A stretch of 64,000 nt of DNA from Sphingobium lactosutens (GCF_013393185.1 NZ_QJQX01000022.1:1-64000), one strand, 5' to 3'; numbered from the stretch's first letter, positions 26,727-34,972 are shown. Made by a program: numbers and translations. Notes: a model not told the origin generated them from the sequence alone.

Positions 26727-28199
26727 TCACAGTTCATCCGCGCAGCGGCGCAGCGCCTGCAGAACCTCGCGCGCCTCCGCCTCGGTCAGGCTGGCGAAGC
26801 CGATGCGCAGACCGCGTTCGCCACCCTCTTCGACCGAAAAGGAGCGCGACGGCGCGAAGCTGAGGCCGAGCGCGGGGGCACGCGCCTCGATCCTGTCCAG
26901 CGCAGCAGGATCGCGGAACCGCAACCAGAAGGCCAGGCCGCCATCGGGCAGGCGATAGTCGATCAGGTCGCCCATTTCCTCGTCCAGCGCCTGGGCGAAG
27001 GCGTTGCGGCGGCCTTCGTAGATGGGCGCCGTCTTGCGCACCTGCCGCCGCACCTCGCCACTGGCCAGCAGGTCGGCCGCCGCATTTTCGGTGACGCTAT
27101 TGCCCATGCCGTCAATCAGCGAAATCTGATAGGCAAGCGCATCGATCACGCCGGGCGCTGCGGCGATATAGCCGATGCGCAATGCCGGCACGAGCAATTT
27201 GGACATCGAACCGGCATAGATGATCCGCGCCGGCGCATAGCTTGCCATCGGCAGCAGAGGCTGCGCACCGAAATGAAATTCATGGTCATAATCATCCTCG
27301 ATGATCGCAAAGGCGAATTGCCGGGCGAGGTCGAGGAGGCGCAGCCGCCGTTCGGGGCGCATCGACACGGTGGTCGGGAATTGATGATGAGGGGTCACGA
27401 ATACGGCCCGCACCTTGTGCCGGCGGCACTGATGTTCGACCTGTTCGACGTCGATGCCGTCCTCGTCCAGGTCCACGGTGACGATCTTCGCCCCGCAGGC
27501 GCGAAAAGCGGCGACCGCCGGCTCATAGGTCAGCCGCTCCACCAGCACGGCGTCACCGGGGCGGACCAGGATGCGGGCGGTGAGGAAGATGCCCATCTGA
27601 CTGCCGCGCGTGATGCAGATATGGTCGGCGGTGACGGTCAGGCCGCGCTGGCCCCGCAGCATGTCCGCGACCGCGCTGCGCAGCGGCAGCGTGCCGCGCG
27701 GATCGCGATAATGCAGCGCGTTGGCGCGCGATGCCTCCTCGGTCGCCTTGCGATAAGCGCGCGCCAGCAGGTCGGCGGGGAAGAGGCGCGGGTCGGAAAT
27801 CCCCTCGTCCAGCTTGCGCCAGCGGCCCTGCGGCACCGCGATGGGCCTATCGGGCGCCGGCAGGAACGGATATTCGGTCTGGTCGATATCGACCGGCGAG
27901 AGCGTGACGGGGGCGACCTTCGCCGTGCCGCGCGGCAGGGACAGCGACACCATGGTGCCGCGCGTGCCCGCACTCGCCAGCCAGCCCTGCGCGATCAGTT
28001 CCTCATAGGCGGTGACGATCGTCTTGCGATTGACGTCCAGCGCGGCGGCCAGTTCTCGGCTGCTCGGCAGATAGTCCCCAGGCTTCAGCCGGCCCCGCTC
28101 AATCTCGTGGATCAGGCCATGGGCGATCTGCATGTAGCGCGGACTGTCTGCCGCGATCTGCTCGATATCCTTCAGCAACAGGGTCCAGGGTCGCAGCAT
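26727..28199 (-). CDS. MocR/PdxR-type regulator (GntR HTH fused to aminotransferase fold)
   Basis: 490-residue protein. A GntR winged helix at residues ~15-85 (GDYLPSSRELAAALDVNRKTI) is joined to a type-I aminotransferase-like domain. The PLP-binding lysine lies in the GSMSKLLVPALRIGY motif near residue 325. Such proteins are transcription regulators that sense PLP or amino-acid-derived ligands. The target is unknown; it is read in the same direction as the genes upstream but separated from them by a hairpin. A GTCGGCTG/CAGCCGAC stem lies just before its start. Confidence 0.85.
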   Translation of the reverse strand: MLRPWTLLLKDIEQIAADSPRYMQIAHGLIHEIERGRLKPGDYLPSSRELAAALDVNRKTIVTAYEELIAQGWLASAGTRGTMVSLSLPRGTAKVAPVTLSPVDIDQTEYPFLPAPDRPIAVPQGRWRKLDEGISDPRLFPADLLARAYRKATEEASRANALHYRDPRGTLPLRSAVADMLRGQRGLTVTADHICITRGSQMGIFLTARILVRPGDAVLVERLTYEPAVAAFRACGAKIVTVDLDEDGIDVEQVEHQCRRHKVRAVFVTPHHQFPTTVSMRPERRLRLLDLARQFAFAIIEDDYDHEFHFGAQPLLPMASYAPARIIYAGSMSKLLVPALRIGYIAAAPGVIDALAYQISLIDGMGNSVTENAAADLLASGEVRRQVRKTAPIYEGRRNAFAQALDEEMGDLIDYRLPDGGLAFWLRFRDPAALDRIEARAPALGLSFAPSRSFSVEEGGERGLRIGFASLTEAEAREVLQALRRCADEL

Positions 28200-28224
28200 G
28201 CCGGCATGTCTAGAATATTCTGAA

Positions 28225-28243
28225 GTCGGCTGGAACAGCCGAC
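28225..28243. promoter_or_regulatory. Hairpin or operator before the MocR gene
   Basis: GTCGGCTG and CAGCCGAC form a perfect 8-bp inverted repeat with a 3-nt loop, 26 bp upstream of the MocR start and 12 bp past the stop of the upstream gene. It could be the terminator stem of the flavoenzyme operon or an autoregulatory site. Confidence 0.45.
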
Positions 28244-28254
28244 GGCTCGCAATA

Positions 28255-28767
28255 TCACCCCTGGCGACGGACCAGCATCCAGCTGAAAGCCGGCTCGATC
28301 ACGGCGGACGGCTCGCGCTTGCATCGGGCGACGCCCCGGAGCGCCAGATCGGCAAAGGCTTCCGGCCAGCCCGCGCCCGCCAGCCGCGCCAATGCCGCGA
28401 TCGCCGCCCCGTCCCGCGTGCAATCCGCCACCATCCTATCGGCGCCATGCCGCACCGATGCGACAGGGCGATAGCCCGCCTCCCCGGCGATCTCCCCGAT
28501 CAGCAGCGCATCCGCCCGGCGCGTGACACCAAACAGGGCGGACGGCCGGCGCGCCAGCAAGGCCTGCATGCAACGCACCCGCTCTCCCTCGATGGCGATC
28601 GATTCGCCGTCGAGCGCCGTCGCCCGCGCGGCAAAGCGCCGCCCTGCCGCCAGGCCCGGATCGTGAAGCAGCAAGGGCGGCACGGCCGCGGCGGCACGGC
28701 TGCCCGCCAGCGTCGCCGAAGTCAGGGCCACCCCGGCCATGAAGCCGCGCCGCGACAGGATGGTCAT
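28255..28767 (-). CDS. Tat-exported small protein of unknown function
   Basis: 170-residue protein. The start at 28767 overlaps the cytochrome stop as ATGA and gives MTILSRRGFMAGVALTSA, a twin-arginine signal. The mature part (residues ~30-170) has no motif I recognise; it is Ala/Arg-rich and has two Cys (RCMQALL and VADCTRDG). Tat export together with a c-type cytochrome and a flavoenzyme suggests a periplasmic accessory factor of that redox set. Function not assigned. Confidence 0.6.
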   Translation of the reverse strand: MTILSRRGFMAGVALTSATLAGSRAAAAVPPLLLHDPGLAAGRRFAARATALDGESIAIEGERVRCMQALLARRPSALFGVTRRADALLIGEIAGEAGYRPVASVRHGADRMVADCTRDGAAIAALARLAGAGWPEAFADLALRGVARCKREPSAVIEPAFSWMLVRRQG

Positions 28768-29171
28768 TGCCCGCTCCCCCTTGTCCCGGCCAGATGCTCC
28801 GCGATCTGCTGCAACTCTGCATCGCTCACCTCGCCGCGGGGAATGGCCGGCATGTTGCCGATCCCCCCGCGCGCCGCCTGCACCACATAATCGACCGTCA
28901 GGTCGGTGCGTTTTTCCAGCAGCGGCTGATCGGTGCGCCGCGCCAGCAGCCCCGTGCCCATGCCGCCCGGCCCGTGGCACATGGCGCATTTCTCCAGATA
29001 GAGCCGCTCGCCCGGCTTGGCGTTCGGGCGCGTCGACAGGGTTTCAGGCGCGGGCAAGGGAGGCGGTCCCTTGCCTGTTTCCCCTTGCCCGGATTGCTCC
29101 TGCGCCCGGCTGCAGGCCGCGCCCGCAAGGACCAGCGCGGCGCCCGCCAGGACGATCATCCCCCGCCGCAT
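28764..29171 (-). CDS. c-type cytochrome lipoprotein
   Basis: 135-residue class I cytochrome c. A lipobox (LAGAAC, lipid Cys20) anchors it to a membrane. The haem site CAMCH is at residues 62-66 and the likely axial Met is Met107 in GNMPAIP. Its start overlaps the stop of the flavoenzyme gene by one base, so the two are coupled. In 4-cresol dehydrogenase and eugenol hydroxylase the flavoprotein passes electrons to just such a small cytochrome. Confidence 0.85.
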   Translation of the reverse strand: MRRGMIVLAGAALVLAGAACSRAQEQSGQGETGKGPPPLPAPETLSTRPNAKPGERLYLEKCAMCHGPGGMGTGLLARRTDQPLLEKRTDLTVDYVVQAARGGIGNMPAIPRGEVSDAELQQIAEHLAGTRGSGQ

Positions 29172-30727
29172 CAGCCCCGCCCTCCCGCCTGGCTGCTGGG
29201 CCAGATGCCGCTCTTGCCCGGCGCGATGATGCCCTTGGGATCGAGCGCATCCTTCACCCGACGGTTGAGCCGGCCCAGCGCGCCGCCGTTGAAGTCATAG
29301 GTGCCCTCGACCGCATCCATATAGTCGAGATGGGTGCGATATTCGCCATAGCCCTGCGCCTTGGCGTCGGCGATCAGATGCTTGAGGAAAGGATCTACCC
29401 GGCCCATCAGATCCGGGTCGTCCTTGTTGATCAGAACGGCGTTGACGTTGATCAGGTGACGTTCGCCAAAGGCGAAGCTGGCCTGATAATCCATGCCATA
29501 TTCCCTGTAGCGGGCGTAGGTGCGCTGGAACTGGGCCTGCGCCGCTGCCCCCGACTGCGGCAATATCGGCGAAAAGCCGATATGCCCGCCGCGCCCGCCA
29601 TGCCAGTTGGCATTCTGCATCGGCATGGTCAGCGGGGTGCCGGTCCAGCCCGTCGCCTCCAGCGGCTCGCCGGTCTTCCAGACAGTGGGGCGCAGCGACA
29701 GGGGTTTCAGCTTCCCCATTTCCTGCTCCAATATGGCATAGGCGGCCTTGTTGACCGTCTCCCGACCATAGAGGCGCAGACTCACGCCCCACCAGCCCAC
29801 ATTGAATTTCCTGCGGATCGCCGCGATCACATCGTCGGGGAGCGCCCCCGGCTTGTCGGTCCACTGGTCGCGGGTTGTGACCACGGCCGCGGCGCGCAGC
29901 CAGTTGCCGATGGTCGGCGACTGCTGCAACAGCCCTTCCCGCCGCAGCGGCGCGATCGCGTCGATCAACGGCCCCAGATCCTCCGGCCGGTCGAACTCCA
30001 GGTCCATGCCCATCAGCGATTCGGGCGCGGGCATCAGCCACAGGCCCATTTTGGTGACGATGCCGAAATTGGACTGGACGAACATCTGGTCCCAGCCGGG
30101 ACCGAAACCGAAGCGATAAAGCTGCCAGGTCGGCGCGCCATCGAGCGCGCCCATGCCAGTACGCACCACCAGCCCGTCGGCCATCACCGCCTCCACCCCG
30201 CAGATGCGCGTGGCGTGCTCGCCATAGGGCGTGTAGCCCATGCCCCGGTCCAGCGCATTGCCGACCACCGATCCCCAGCTGTTGCCGGGCACCGACAGCC
30301 AATGCTTCATGCCCCTCGCCTTCAGGAAATCATAGAGATCGTAGAAGCCCACCCCCGGCTCCAGCAGCACGGTGCCGTTCACCTCGTCATAGTCTATCTT
30401 CTTCATGCGGCTGAGGTCGAGTATCACCGATCCTGCCAGCACCGGGGCGGAACCGCCATAACCCAGATTCTTGCCCCGGCTGATCGGCCAGAGGGCGATA
30501 CCCCGTTCCGACGCGATACGGACGATCGCCTGTATCTCTTCCACGCTGGCGGGGGCGACCGCGCCGGCGGGATGGTGGCGCGCATCGTCGATCGCGAACT
30601 TGTCCTGATAGCTGGCCTGATCCTCTTCCGCGAAGAAGACATGATCCTTGCCGACGATCGCCGCGAAGGCGGCAATCGTCGCGGGGGCTGTCGCGCGCGT
30701 CCCGATGCTGTTGCCTGTCACATCCAT
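29171..30727 (-). CDS. VAO/PCMH-family flavoenzyme (vanillyl-alcohol / eugenol / 4-cresol type)
   Basis: 518-residue flavoprotein with the PP-loop PISRGKNLGYGGSAP at residues 81-95. His382 in GGHIGFSP aligns with VAO His422, which binds FAD covalently. Tyr463 and Arg464 in GEYRTHL match VAO Tyr503/Arg504, and the 81-residue spacing is identical. The C-terminus GIIAPGKSGIWPS is nearly that of fungal VAO. It should oxidise a 4-hydroxybenzylic or 4-allylphenol side chain. Linkage to a cytochrome c suggests a dehydrogenase/hydroxylase rather than an oxidase. No signal peptide is visible, so how it meets an exported cytochrome is open. A palindromic operator lies 34 bp upstream. Confidence 0.85.
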   Translation of the reverse strand: MDVTGNSIGTRATAPATIAAFAAIVGKDHVFFAEEDQASYQDKFAIDDARHHPAGAVAPASVEEIQAIVRIASERGIALWPISRGKNLGYGGSAPVLAGSVILDLSRMKKIDYDEVNGTVLLEPGVGFYDLYDFLKARGMKHWLSVPGNSWGSVVGNALDRGMGYTPYGEHATRICGVEAVMADGLVVRTGMGALDGAPTWQLYRFGFGPGWDQMFVQSNFGIVTKMGLWLMPAPESLMGMDLEFDRPEDLGPLIDAIAPLRREGLLQQSPTIGNWLRAAAVVTTRDQWTDKPGALPDDVIAAIRRKFNVGWWGVSLRLYGRETVNKAAYAILEQEMGKLKPLSLRPTVWKTGEPLEATGWTGTPLTMPMQNANWHGGRGGHIGFSPILPQSGAAAQAQFQRTYARYREYGMDYQASFAFGERHLINVNAVLINKDDPDLMGRVDPFLKHLIADAKAQGYGEYRTHLDYMDAVEGTYDFNGGALGRLNRRVKDALDPKGIIAPGKSGIWPSSQAGGRG

Positions 30728-30760
30728 CCCATCTCGCTCCGCCGGTCGGGCCGGCCCATT

Positions 30761-30778
30761 TAATAACGATCGTTATTA
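30761..30778. promoter_or_regulatory. Operator A, copy 1 (18-bp perfect palindrome)
   Basis: TAATAACGATCGTTATTA is a perfect palindrome 34 bp upstream of the VAO-type gene. Its core TAACGATCGTTA recurs at 41987-41998 and 44220-44231. Confidence 0.75.
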
Positions 30779-30854
30779 TTTGGAACGATAGCCTTGTCAA
30801 GCAGCGGGCTGATTGCATGATCGGAAAAACCGCTTGCCTGCCCTGCCCGATTAA

Positions 30855-30873
30855 TTGTATGCCAATGATACAT
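30855..30873. promoter_or_regulatory. Operator B, copy 1
   Basis: TTGTATGCCAATGATACAT, 22 bp upstream of the hydratase/lyase ATG. It fits the consensus TTGTRYGCYRRNGAYACAN shared with sites at 41927, 48205 and 48706. Confidence 0.75.
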
Positions 30874-30895
30874 ATTGCCGGTCAGGAGCAGGAAG

Positions 30896-31732
30896 ATGGA
30901 AGAAAAGGACGTCGTTTCCTTTCATGTCGAAAACGGGATCGCCTGGGTGAACTTCGCCCGCCCCGCCAAGCGCAACGCGATGAGCCCGACGCTCAACCGG
31001 CGCATGATGGAGGTGCTGGACGAACTGGAATATCGCGACGATGTCGGCGTGCTGGTGCTGAGCGGCGAAGGCACTGCCTGGTCGGCAGGCATGGACCTGA
31101 AGGAATATTTTCGCGAGACCGAAGCGCAGGGACTGCGCGGCGTGCGCAAGTCGCAGGCCGAAAGCTATGGCTGGTTCCGCCGCCTGCGCTGGTATCAGAA
31201 GCCGACCATCGCCATGGTCAATGGCTGGTGCTTCGGCGGCGGCTTCGGCCCGCTCTTCGCCTGCGACCTCGCCATCTGCGCGGACGAGGCCCAGTTCGGC
31301 CTCAGCGAAATCAACTGGGGCATATTGCCGGGCGGCGGCGTGACCAAGGTGGTGGTCGACCTGCTTCCCATGCGGGACGCCATGTGGCTGACGCTGACGG
31401 GCGAACTGATCGACGGCAAGGCGGCTGCGGCCATGCGACTGGTCAATGAAAGCGTACCGCTGGACCAGCTCAAGGCGCGCACGACGCAGGTCGCGGAGCT
31501 GCTTCTCCAGAAGAATCCGGTCGCGCTCAAATTCGCCAAGGATGCAGTCCGCCGCGTCGGCACCATGACCTATGATGAGGCCGAGGATTATCTGGTCCGC
31601 ATGCAGGAAGCGGCCAATTTCCACGACAAGAGCGAGGGCCGCAAGGAAGGCATCCGCCAGTTCATCGACGAGAAAAGCTACAAGCCGGGCCTTGGCAGCT
31701 ATGACCTCAGCAAAGGCAAGGCGCCGGCATAG
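30896..31732 (+). CDS. ferB: Hydroxycinnamoyl-CoA hydratase/lyase (feruloyl-CoA to vanillin)
   Basis: 278-residue crotonase-fold enzyme that hydrates feruloyl-CoA and cleaves it to vanillin and acetyl-CoA. The ATG at 30896 follows AGGAGCAGG. It matches Pseudomonas HCHL along its length: KRNAMSPTLNR at 25-35, SAGMDLKEYFRE at 63-74, MVNGWCFGGGF at 107-117, LSEINWGI at 136-143. The catalytic Glu is Glu138 (HCHL Glu143). HCHL Ser123 aligns with Gly118 here. The operator B copy sits just upstream, and the feruloyl-CoA synthetase gene at 46011 has another, which links the two steps. Confidence 0.88.
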   Translation: MEEKDVVSFHVENGIAWVNFARPAKRNAMSPTLNRRMMEVLDELEYRDDVGVLVLSGEGTAWSAGMDLKEYFRETEAQGLRGVRKSQAESYGWFRRLRWYQKPTIAMVNGWCFGGGFGPLFACDLAICADEAQFGLSEINWGILPGGGVTKVVVDLLPMRDAMWLTLTGELIDGKAAAAMRLVNESVPLDQLKARTTQVAELLLQKNPVALKFAKDAVRRVGTMTYDEAEDYLVRMQEAANFHDKSEGRKEGIRQFIDEKSYKPGLGSYDLSKGKAPA

Positions 31733-31767
31733 AATTCATATCTATGATATATCCATATCCATGAATT
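31733..31767. promoter_or_regulatory. Nested AT-rich inverted repeats before the MetE-like gene
   Basis: AATTCAT at 31733-31739 and ATGAATT at 31761-31767 form 7-bp arms. Inside, ATATC-TAT-GATAT (31738-31750) is a perfect palindrome. It lies 40-74 bp upstream of the MetE-like start and could bind the IclR regulator encoded in the same operon, or act as a terminator stem for the lyase gene. Confidence 0.45.
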
Positions 31768-31806
31768 TATGGCAGGGTGATCCGAAAGCAGGAGAAGGAT
31801 CACCCC

Positions 31807-32931
31807 ATGCCCATCGCCACCACCCATGTCGGCAGCCTGCCACGCGGCGACGCGCTGACGCCGCTGCTTCTCGCCCGCGACAAGGGCGAACCCTATGATG
31901 CCGCGACATTCGACGAGATTGTCCAGATCGCTGTCCAGGAAGCAGTGGCCAGGCAGATCGAGGCCGGGGTCGACATTGTCAGCGATGGCGAATTGGGGAA
32001 GGTCGGCTATTCCACCTACATGATCGAGCGGCTGTCGGGTTTCGGCGGCCATATCGACCGCAAGCCTGCTGCCGACCTCGCCCCGTTGCCCGAACTGCGG
32101 CAGAAACTGGCGGCGATCATGGGGAGCCAGGAATTCACCCGCGCCTCCTGTATTGGCCCGGTGCGGCTGGTGACGCTCGATCCGTTGCATGAGGATATAC
32201 GTCGCTTCAAGACGGCGCTGGCCGACCATCAGGGCACCCGCGCCTTCATGAACGCCGCCTCCCCCGGCCTCATCACCGCCTTCCAGGTCAACCGCCATTA
32301 TCCCAGCCATGAAGCCTATCTGGCCGATCTGGTCGATGCGATGCGGGCGGAATATGAGACGATCGTCGCAGCGGGATTCGACCTGCAACTCGATTGCCCC
32401 GACCTCGCCATGTCGCGCCACACCGGATATCAGGAGGCGAGCGACGAGGCCTTTCTCAAAATCGCGGCCGCCAATGTCGAGGCGCTGAATGCGGCGACGG
32501 CCAATATCCCGGCGGAACGGATGCGGATGCATATCTGCTGGGGCAATTATGAGGGGCCGCACGATCATGACATTCCGCTGGAGAAGGTGATCGACATCAT
32601 CCTCGCCGCCCGCCCCGCGACCGTGCTGTTCGAGGCGGCCAATCCGTGCCACGAGCATGAATGGACGGTTTGGCGCGACGCTAAGGTGCCCGGCGACAAG
32701 ATCCTTGCTCCCGGCCTGATCGACACCTGTTCCAACTATGTCGAGCATCCCGAACTGATCGCCCAACGGATCGAGCGCTTTGTCGGGGTCGTGGGCAAGG
32801 ACCGCGTAATCGCCAGCACCGACTGCGGCTTCGGCACCTTTGCCGGCTATGGCAAGATCGACCCGGCGGTGACGTGGAAGAAGCTGCGGTCGTTGCGCGC
32901 CGGTGCCGATATCGCGGACGCGCGGTCGTGA
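31807..32931 (+). CDS. MetE C-terminal-domain-like methyltransferase, stand-alone
   Basis: 374-residue protein equal to the C-terminal (catalytic) barrel of cobalamin-independent methionine synthase, without the N-terminal domain. All four zinc ligands of MetE can be placed: His242 and Cys244 (MHICWGN), Glu276 (LFEAAN), Cys340 (TDCGFGTF). The ATG at 31807 is preceded by AGGAGAAGG. Such single-domain relatives move methyl or alkyl groups onto thiols, including coenzyme-M type alkyl transfer. In this block it might use methyl groups from O-demethylation, but the donor and acceptor are unknown. Its stop overlaps the start of the next gene (GTGA). Confidence 0.75.
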   Translation: MPIATTHVGSLPRGDALTPLLLARDKGEPYDAATFDEIVQIAVQEAVARQIEAGVDIVSDGELGKVGYSTYMIERLSGFGGHIDRKPAADLAPLPELRQKLAAIMGSQEFTRASCIGPVRLVTLDPLHEDIRRFKTALADHQGTRAFMNAASPGLITAFQVNRHYPSHEAYLADLVDAMRAEYETIVAAGFDLQLDCPDLAMSRHTGYQEASDEAFLKIAAANVEALNAATANIPAERMRMHICWGNYEGPHDHDIPLEKVIDIILAARPATVLFEAANPCHEHEWTVWRDAKVPGDKILAPGLIDTCSNYVEHPELIAQRIERFVGVVGKDRVIASTDCGFGTFAGYGKIDPAVTWKKLRSLRAGADIADARS

Positions 32932-33329
32932 CGCCCGACATCCCCGACGAGCAGCGCCGCGCGATCGAACAGGATTGCGCCCGGCTCGTCGCGCTCTACG
33001 CCAATCTGAACGATGCCGGGCGATGGGACGATGTCGCGGCGCTCTATGCCGAAGACGGCCGCATGGCGCGCCCGACCGCGCCGGACGACTGGATCGAGGG
33101 ACGGGACGCGATCCTGACCGCCTTCCTCTCCCGCCCGGCCCGCACCACGCGCCATGTCTGTTCCAATGTCGTGATCGACGTCATCAGCGGCAGCGAAGCG
33201 GTGGGGGAAAGCGCCATGCTGTTGTTCACCGGTGAAGGCGCGCCTAAAGTCGGTAGCTTTCACGACCGCTTCACCGCTACGGAGGCGGGCTGGCGCTTTG
33301 CCGAGAGGCGGGGCAGCCTGACATTTTAA
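32928..33329 (+). CDS. SnoaL/NTF2-like protein
   Basis: 133-residue NTF2-fold protein. The GTG at 32928 overlaps the upstream TGA and is chosen over an in-frame upstream ATG for this coupling. Motifs are the helix ALYANLNDAGRWDDVAALYAEDG and EGRDAILTAF. NTF2-like proteins range from isomerases to the formaldehyde lyases of lignin-dimer metabolism. The specific reaction cannot be assigned. It is co-transcribed with a MetE-like gene and an IclR regulator. Confidence 0.7.
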   Translation: MTPDIPDEQRRAIEQDCARLVALYANLNDAGRWDDVAALYAEDGRMARPTAPDDWIEGRDAILTAFLSRPARTTRHVCSNVVIDVISGSEAVGESAMLLFTGEGAPKVGSFHDRFTATEAGWRFAERRGSLTF

Positions 33330-33347
33330 TTGGGGGTATCGCCGATC

Positions 33348-34109
33348 ATGAATGGCACCACGCCGTCCACCGTCAAATCGGCGATGCGCACCATCGACAT
33401 CATCGAATATGTCGTCGCACGCCCCGCCGGCGTCGTCGCGCAGGAAATTGCGGCGGGCCTCGCCATTCCGGTCAGCAGCCTGTCCTATCTGCTCGCGACC
33501 CTGGTGGAGCGGCAGTATCTGGCGCGGGAGGGTCGCCGCTATCTGCCCGGCCCGGCGCTGGAGCGATTGGCGTCGCCCCGCATCGCCATGTCGCTGGCCG
33601 ACAAGGTCCGGCCCCTGGTCAAGTCGCTGCGATTGCAGATGAACGAGACGGCCTCCTTCTTCGTGCGCGACGGCTGGCAGCTGGAGGCGATCGTCACCGA
33701 GACGGCGGAACAGTCGCTGCGCTATTCGATCAGCGTCGGCACGCGCAGCCCGCTCCATTGCCTGGCGGCGGGCAAGGCGCTGCTCGCCCACCTGTCCGAC
33801 GCGGAACTGGACGCCTATTTCGCCGCCACCCCGCTGGAACGCTTTACGCCCAGCAGCATCGTCGATGAAGGACAATTGCGCGCCGAACTGGCGGAAATCC
33901 GCGCCACCGGCATCGGCCGCACACGGGAGGAATATACGCCGGGCATCTGCGGCCTGGGCATGGCGGTGGTGATCGACGGCGTGGCGGTCGGCGCCTTCGC
34001 CCTCGCCATCCCCGTGCCGCGCTTCTCCGCCGAACTGGAAGGCCGGACCATCTCCAAGCTGGAACAGGCGGTGGACCTGTTCGCGGCGGCCGAGATGCCG
34101 GCGGGTTAG
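33348..34109 (+). CDS. IclR-family transcriptional regulator
   Basis: 253-residue regulator. The N-terminal winged helix covers residues ~5-65 (AQEIAAGLAIPVSSLSYLL) and the C-terminal IclR effector domain ~75-250 (SPLHCLAAGKALLAHL, GICGLGMAVVIDG). IclR proteins in aromatic pathways (PcaR, PobR types) bind small organic acids. It lies 18 bp after the SnoaL gene and probably controls its own operon. The ATG before NGTTPSTV is chosen over an upstream TTG. Confidence 0.85.
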   Translation: MNGTTPSTVKSAMRTIDIIEYVVARPAGVVAQEIAAGLAIPVSSLSYLLATLVERQYLAREGRRYLPGPALERLASPRIAMSLADKVRPLVKSLRLQMNETASFFVRDGWQLEAIVTETAEQSLRYSISVGTRSPLHCLAAGKALLAHLSDAELDAYFAATPLERFTPSSIVDEGQLRAELAEIRATGIGRTREEYTPGICGLGMAVVIDGVAVGAFALAIPVPRFSAELEGRTISKLEQAVDLFAAAEMPAG

Positions 34110-34443
34110 CATATTACGTCACAGTGACGCGACAGGCCGAAGTTCACGATGTCGTCGCGTAATTTTGGTCCATTGCGCCGGAAAAGCGGCAAAAACGCGC
34201 CACCGAAGCGACACCGACGCGCCATGTGAGTCACAACGACGTGACACAAACGCGACAGTTGCGCGCCTGGGACGCGCCACGGACGCAACGGGTTGGCGAG
34301 GTGAATCCGGGGGCCGCGGGGATATGGGTCCATCTACAAGGGTAGATCAGACAAAATCCTACATTGGAAGGGTTTTGGGGGTGCCGCGGCTGCTCGTGTC
34401 GCATGGTCGGGCGGAGTGCGGACCGGACACGCTTCTCTCACAC
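34110..34443. other. Gene-free region with repeated GTGAC/CGCGACA words
   Basis: No credible coding frame was found. CGTCACAGTGACG (34118-34130) is a palindrome, and GTCAC/GTGAC flank ACGACG at 34229-34244. The word CGCGACAG recurs near 34127 and 34251. CGCGAC and GTCGCG followed by TAATTTT (34127-34165) could terminate the IclR transcript. Otherwise no function is seen. Confidence 0.4.
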
Positions 34444-34532
34444 CGTCATCCCGCGGAGGCGGCGAACCATCTCCCCAACCCCGTGCTTGGGGTGAGATCA
34501 GGAGATGGGTTCCCGCCTTCGCGGGAATGACG
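34444..34532. repeat. REP-like palindromic element
   Basis: The arm at 34444-34473 (CGTCATCCCGCGGAGGCGG onward to ATCTCC) is the imperfect inverse of 34501-34532 (GGAGATGGGTTCCCGCCTTC onward to ATGACG). Translated on the minus strand it gives the well-known SFPRRREPIS type peptide that marks these repeats in proteobacteria. It is probably dispersed in many copies in the genome. Confidence 0.75.
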
Positions 34533-34624
34533 AAAAAGGGTGGTTAGGGGACGGTCCGCTATTGCACGAAAGACATTCGATCGAGGGCATCTTCCAATCA
34601 TCGTACCGTCGGTTAGGATAGGCC

Positions 34625-34972
34625 ATGGACATACAGCATTCAGCGCCGGGTGTTACCACCAGCCTCGATGGAGATGATCTTGTTATCCGCATAGAACGCG
34701 ATCAGGCGTCTCCGCTCATTTCTATACTTCTCCATTCTAAATTTTCCGATGGCCCTCGTATGGAATTCCTTACAAATCCATATGTGAATATGCTTTTGGA
34801 GGCTCTGATGGTCACTAATGATACCACGGAATACATGGCAAAAAGAGAAGGGATGGCGGAGGCTTTAGCTTCTACTATTGAATTTGTAGAGGCTTGGGCA
34901 GAGCGGAACGGGATGAGCGATGAAGCAGCAGATATAGTGCGGTCAGCTATATATCCTTACAGTCTGACCTAA
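34625..34972 (+). CDS. Hypothetical protein, AT-rich
   Basis: 115-residue acidic protein, not recognised, with no signal peptide or membrane segment. Its codon use (ATT, TTA, ACT, GTA) is clearly AT-richer than all neighbours, which points to recent transfer. TAGGATAGG precedes the ATG. It lies alone between a REP-like element and the ligM terminator, a likely insertion spot. Confidence 0.5.
   Translation: MDIQHSAPGVTTSLDGDDLVIRIERDQASPLISILLHSKFSDGPRMEFLTNPYVNMLLEALMVTNDTTEYMAKREGMAEALASTIEFVEAWAERNGMSDEAADIVRSAIYPYSLT

Noticed and set aside
26445-26863. Plus-strand ORFs across the scar region
   Set aside because: Only the segment up to 26616 resembles a family (LysR tail); the rest overlaps a repeat and the MocR gene antisense.
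34330-34420. Possible tRNA-like or attachment-site sequence in the gap before the REP element
   Set aside because: No cloverleaf could be drawn and no duplicated att-like core was found.
34498-34692. 64-codon minus-strand frame containing SFPRRREPIS
   Set aside because: The peptide is a translation of the REP-like palindrome, not a gene product.
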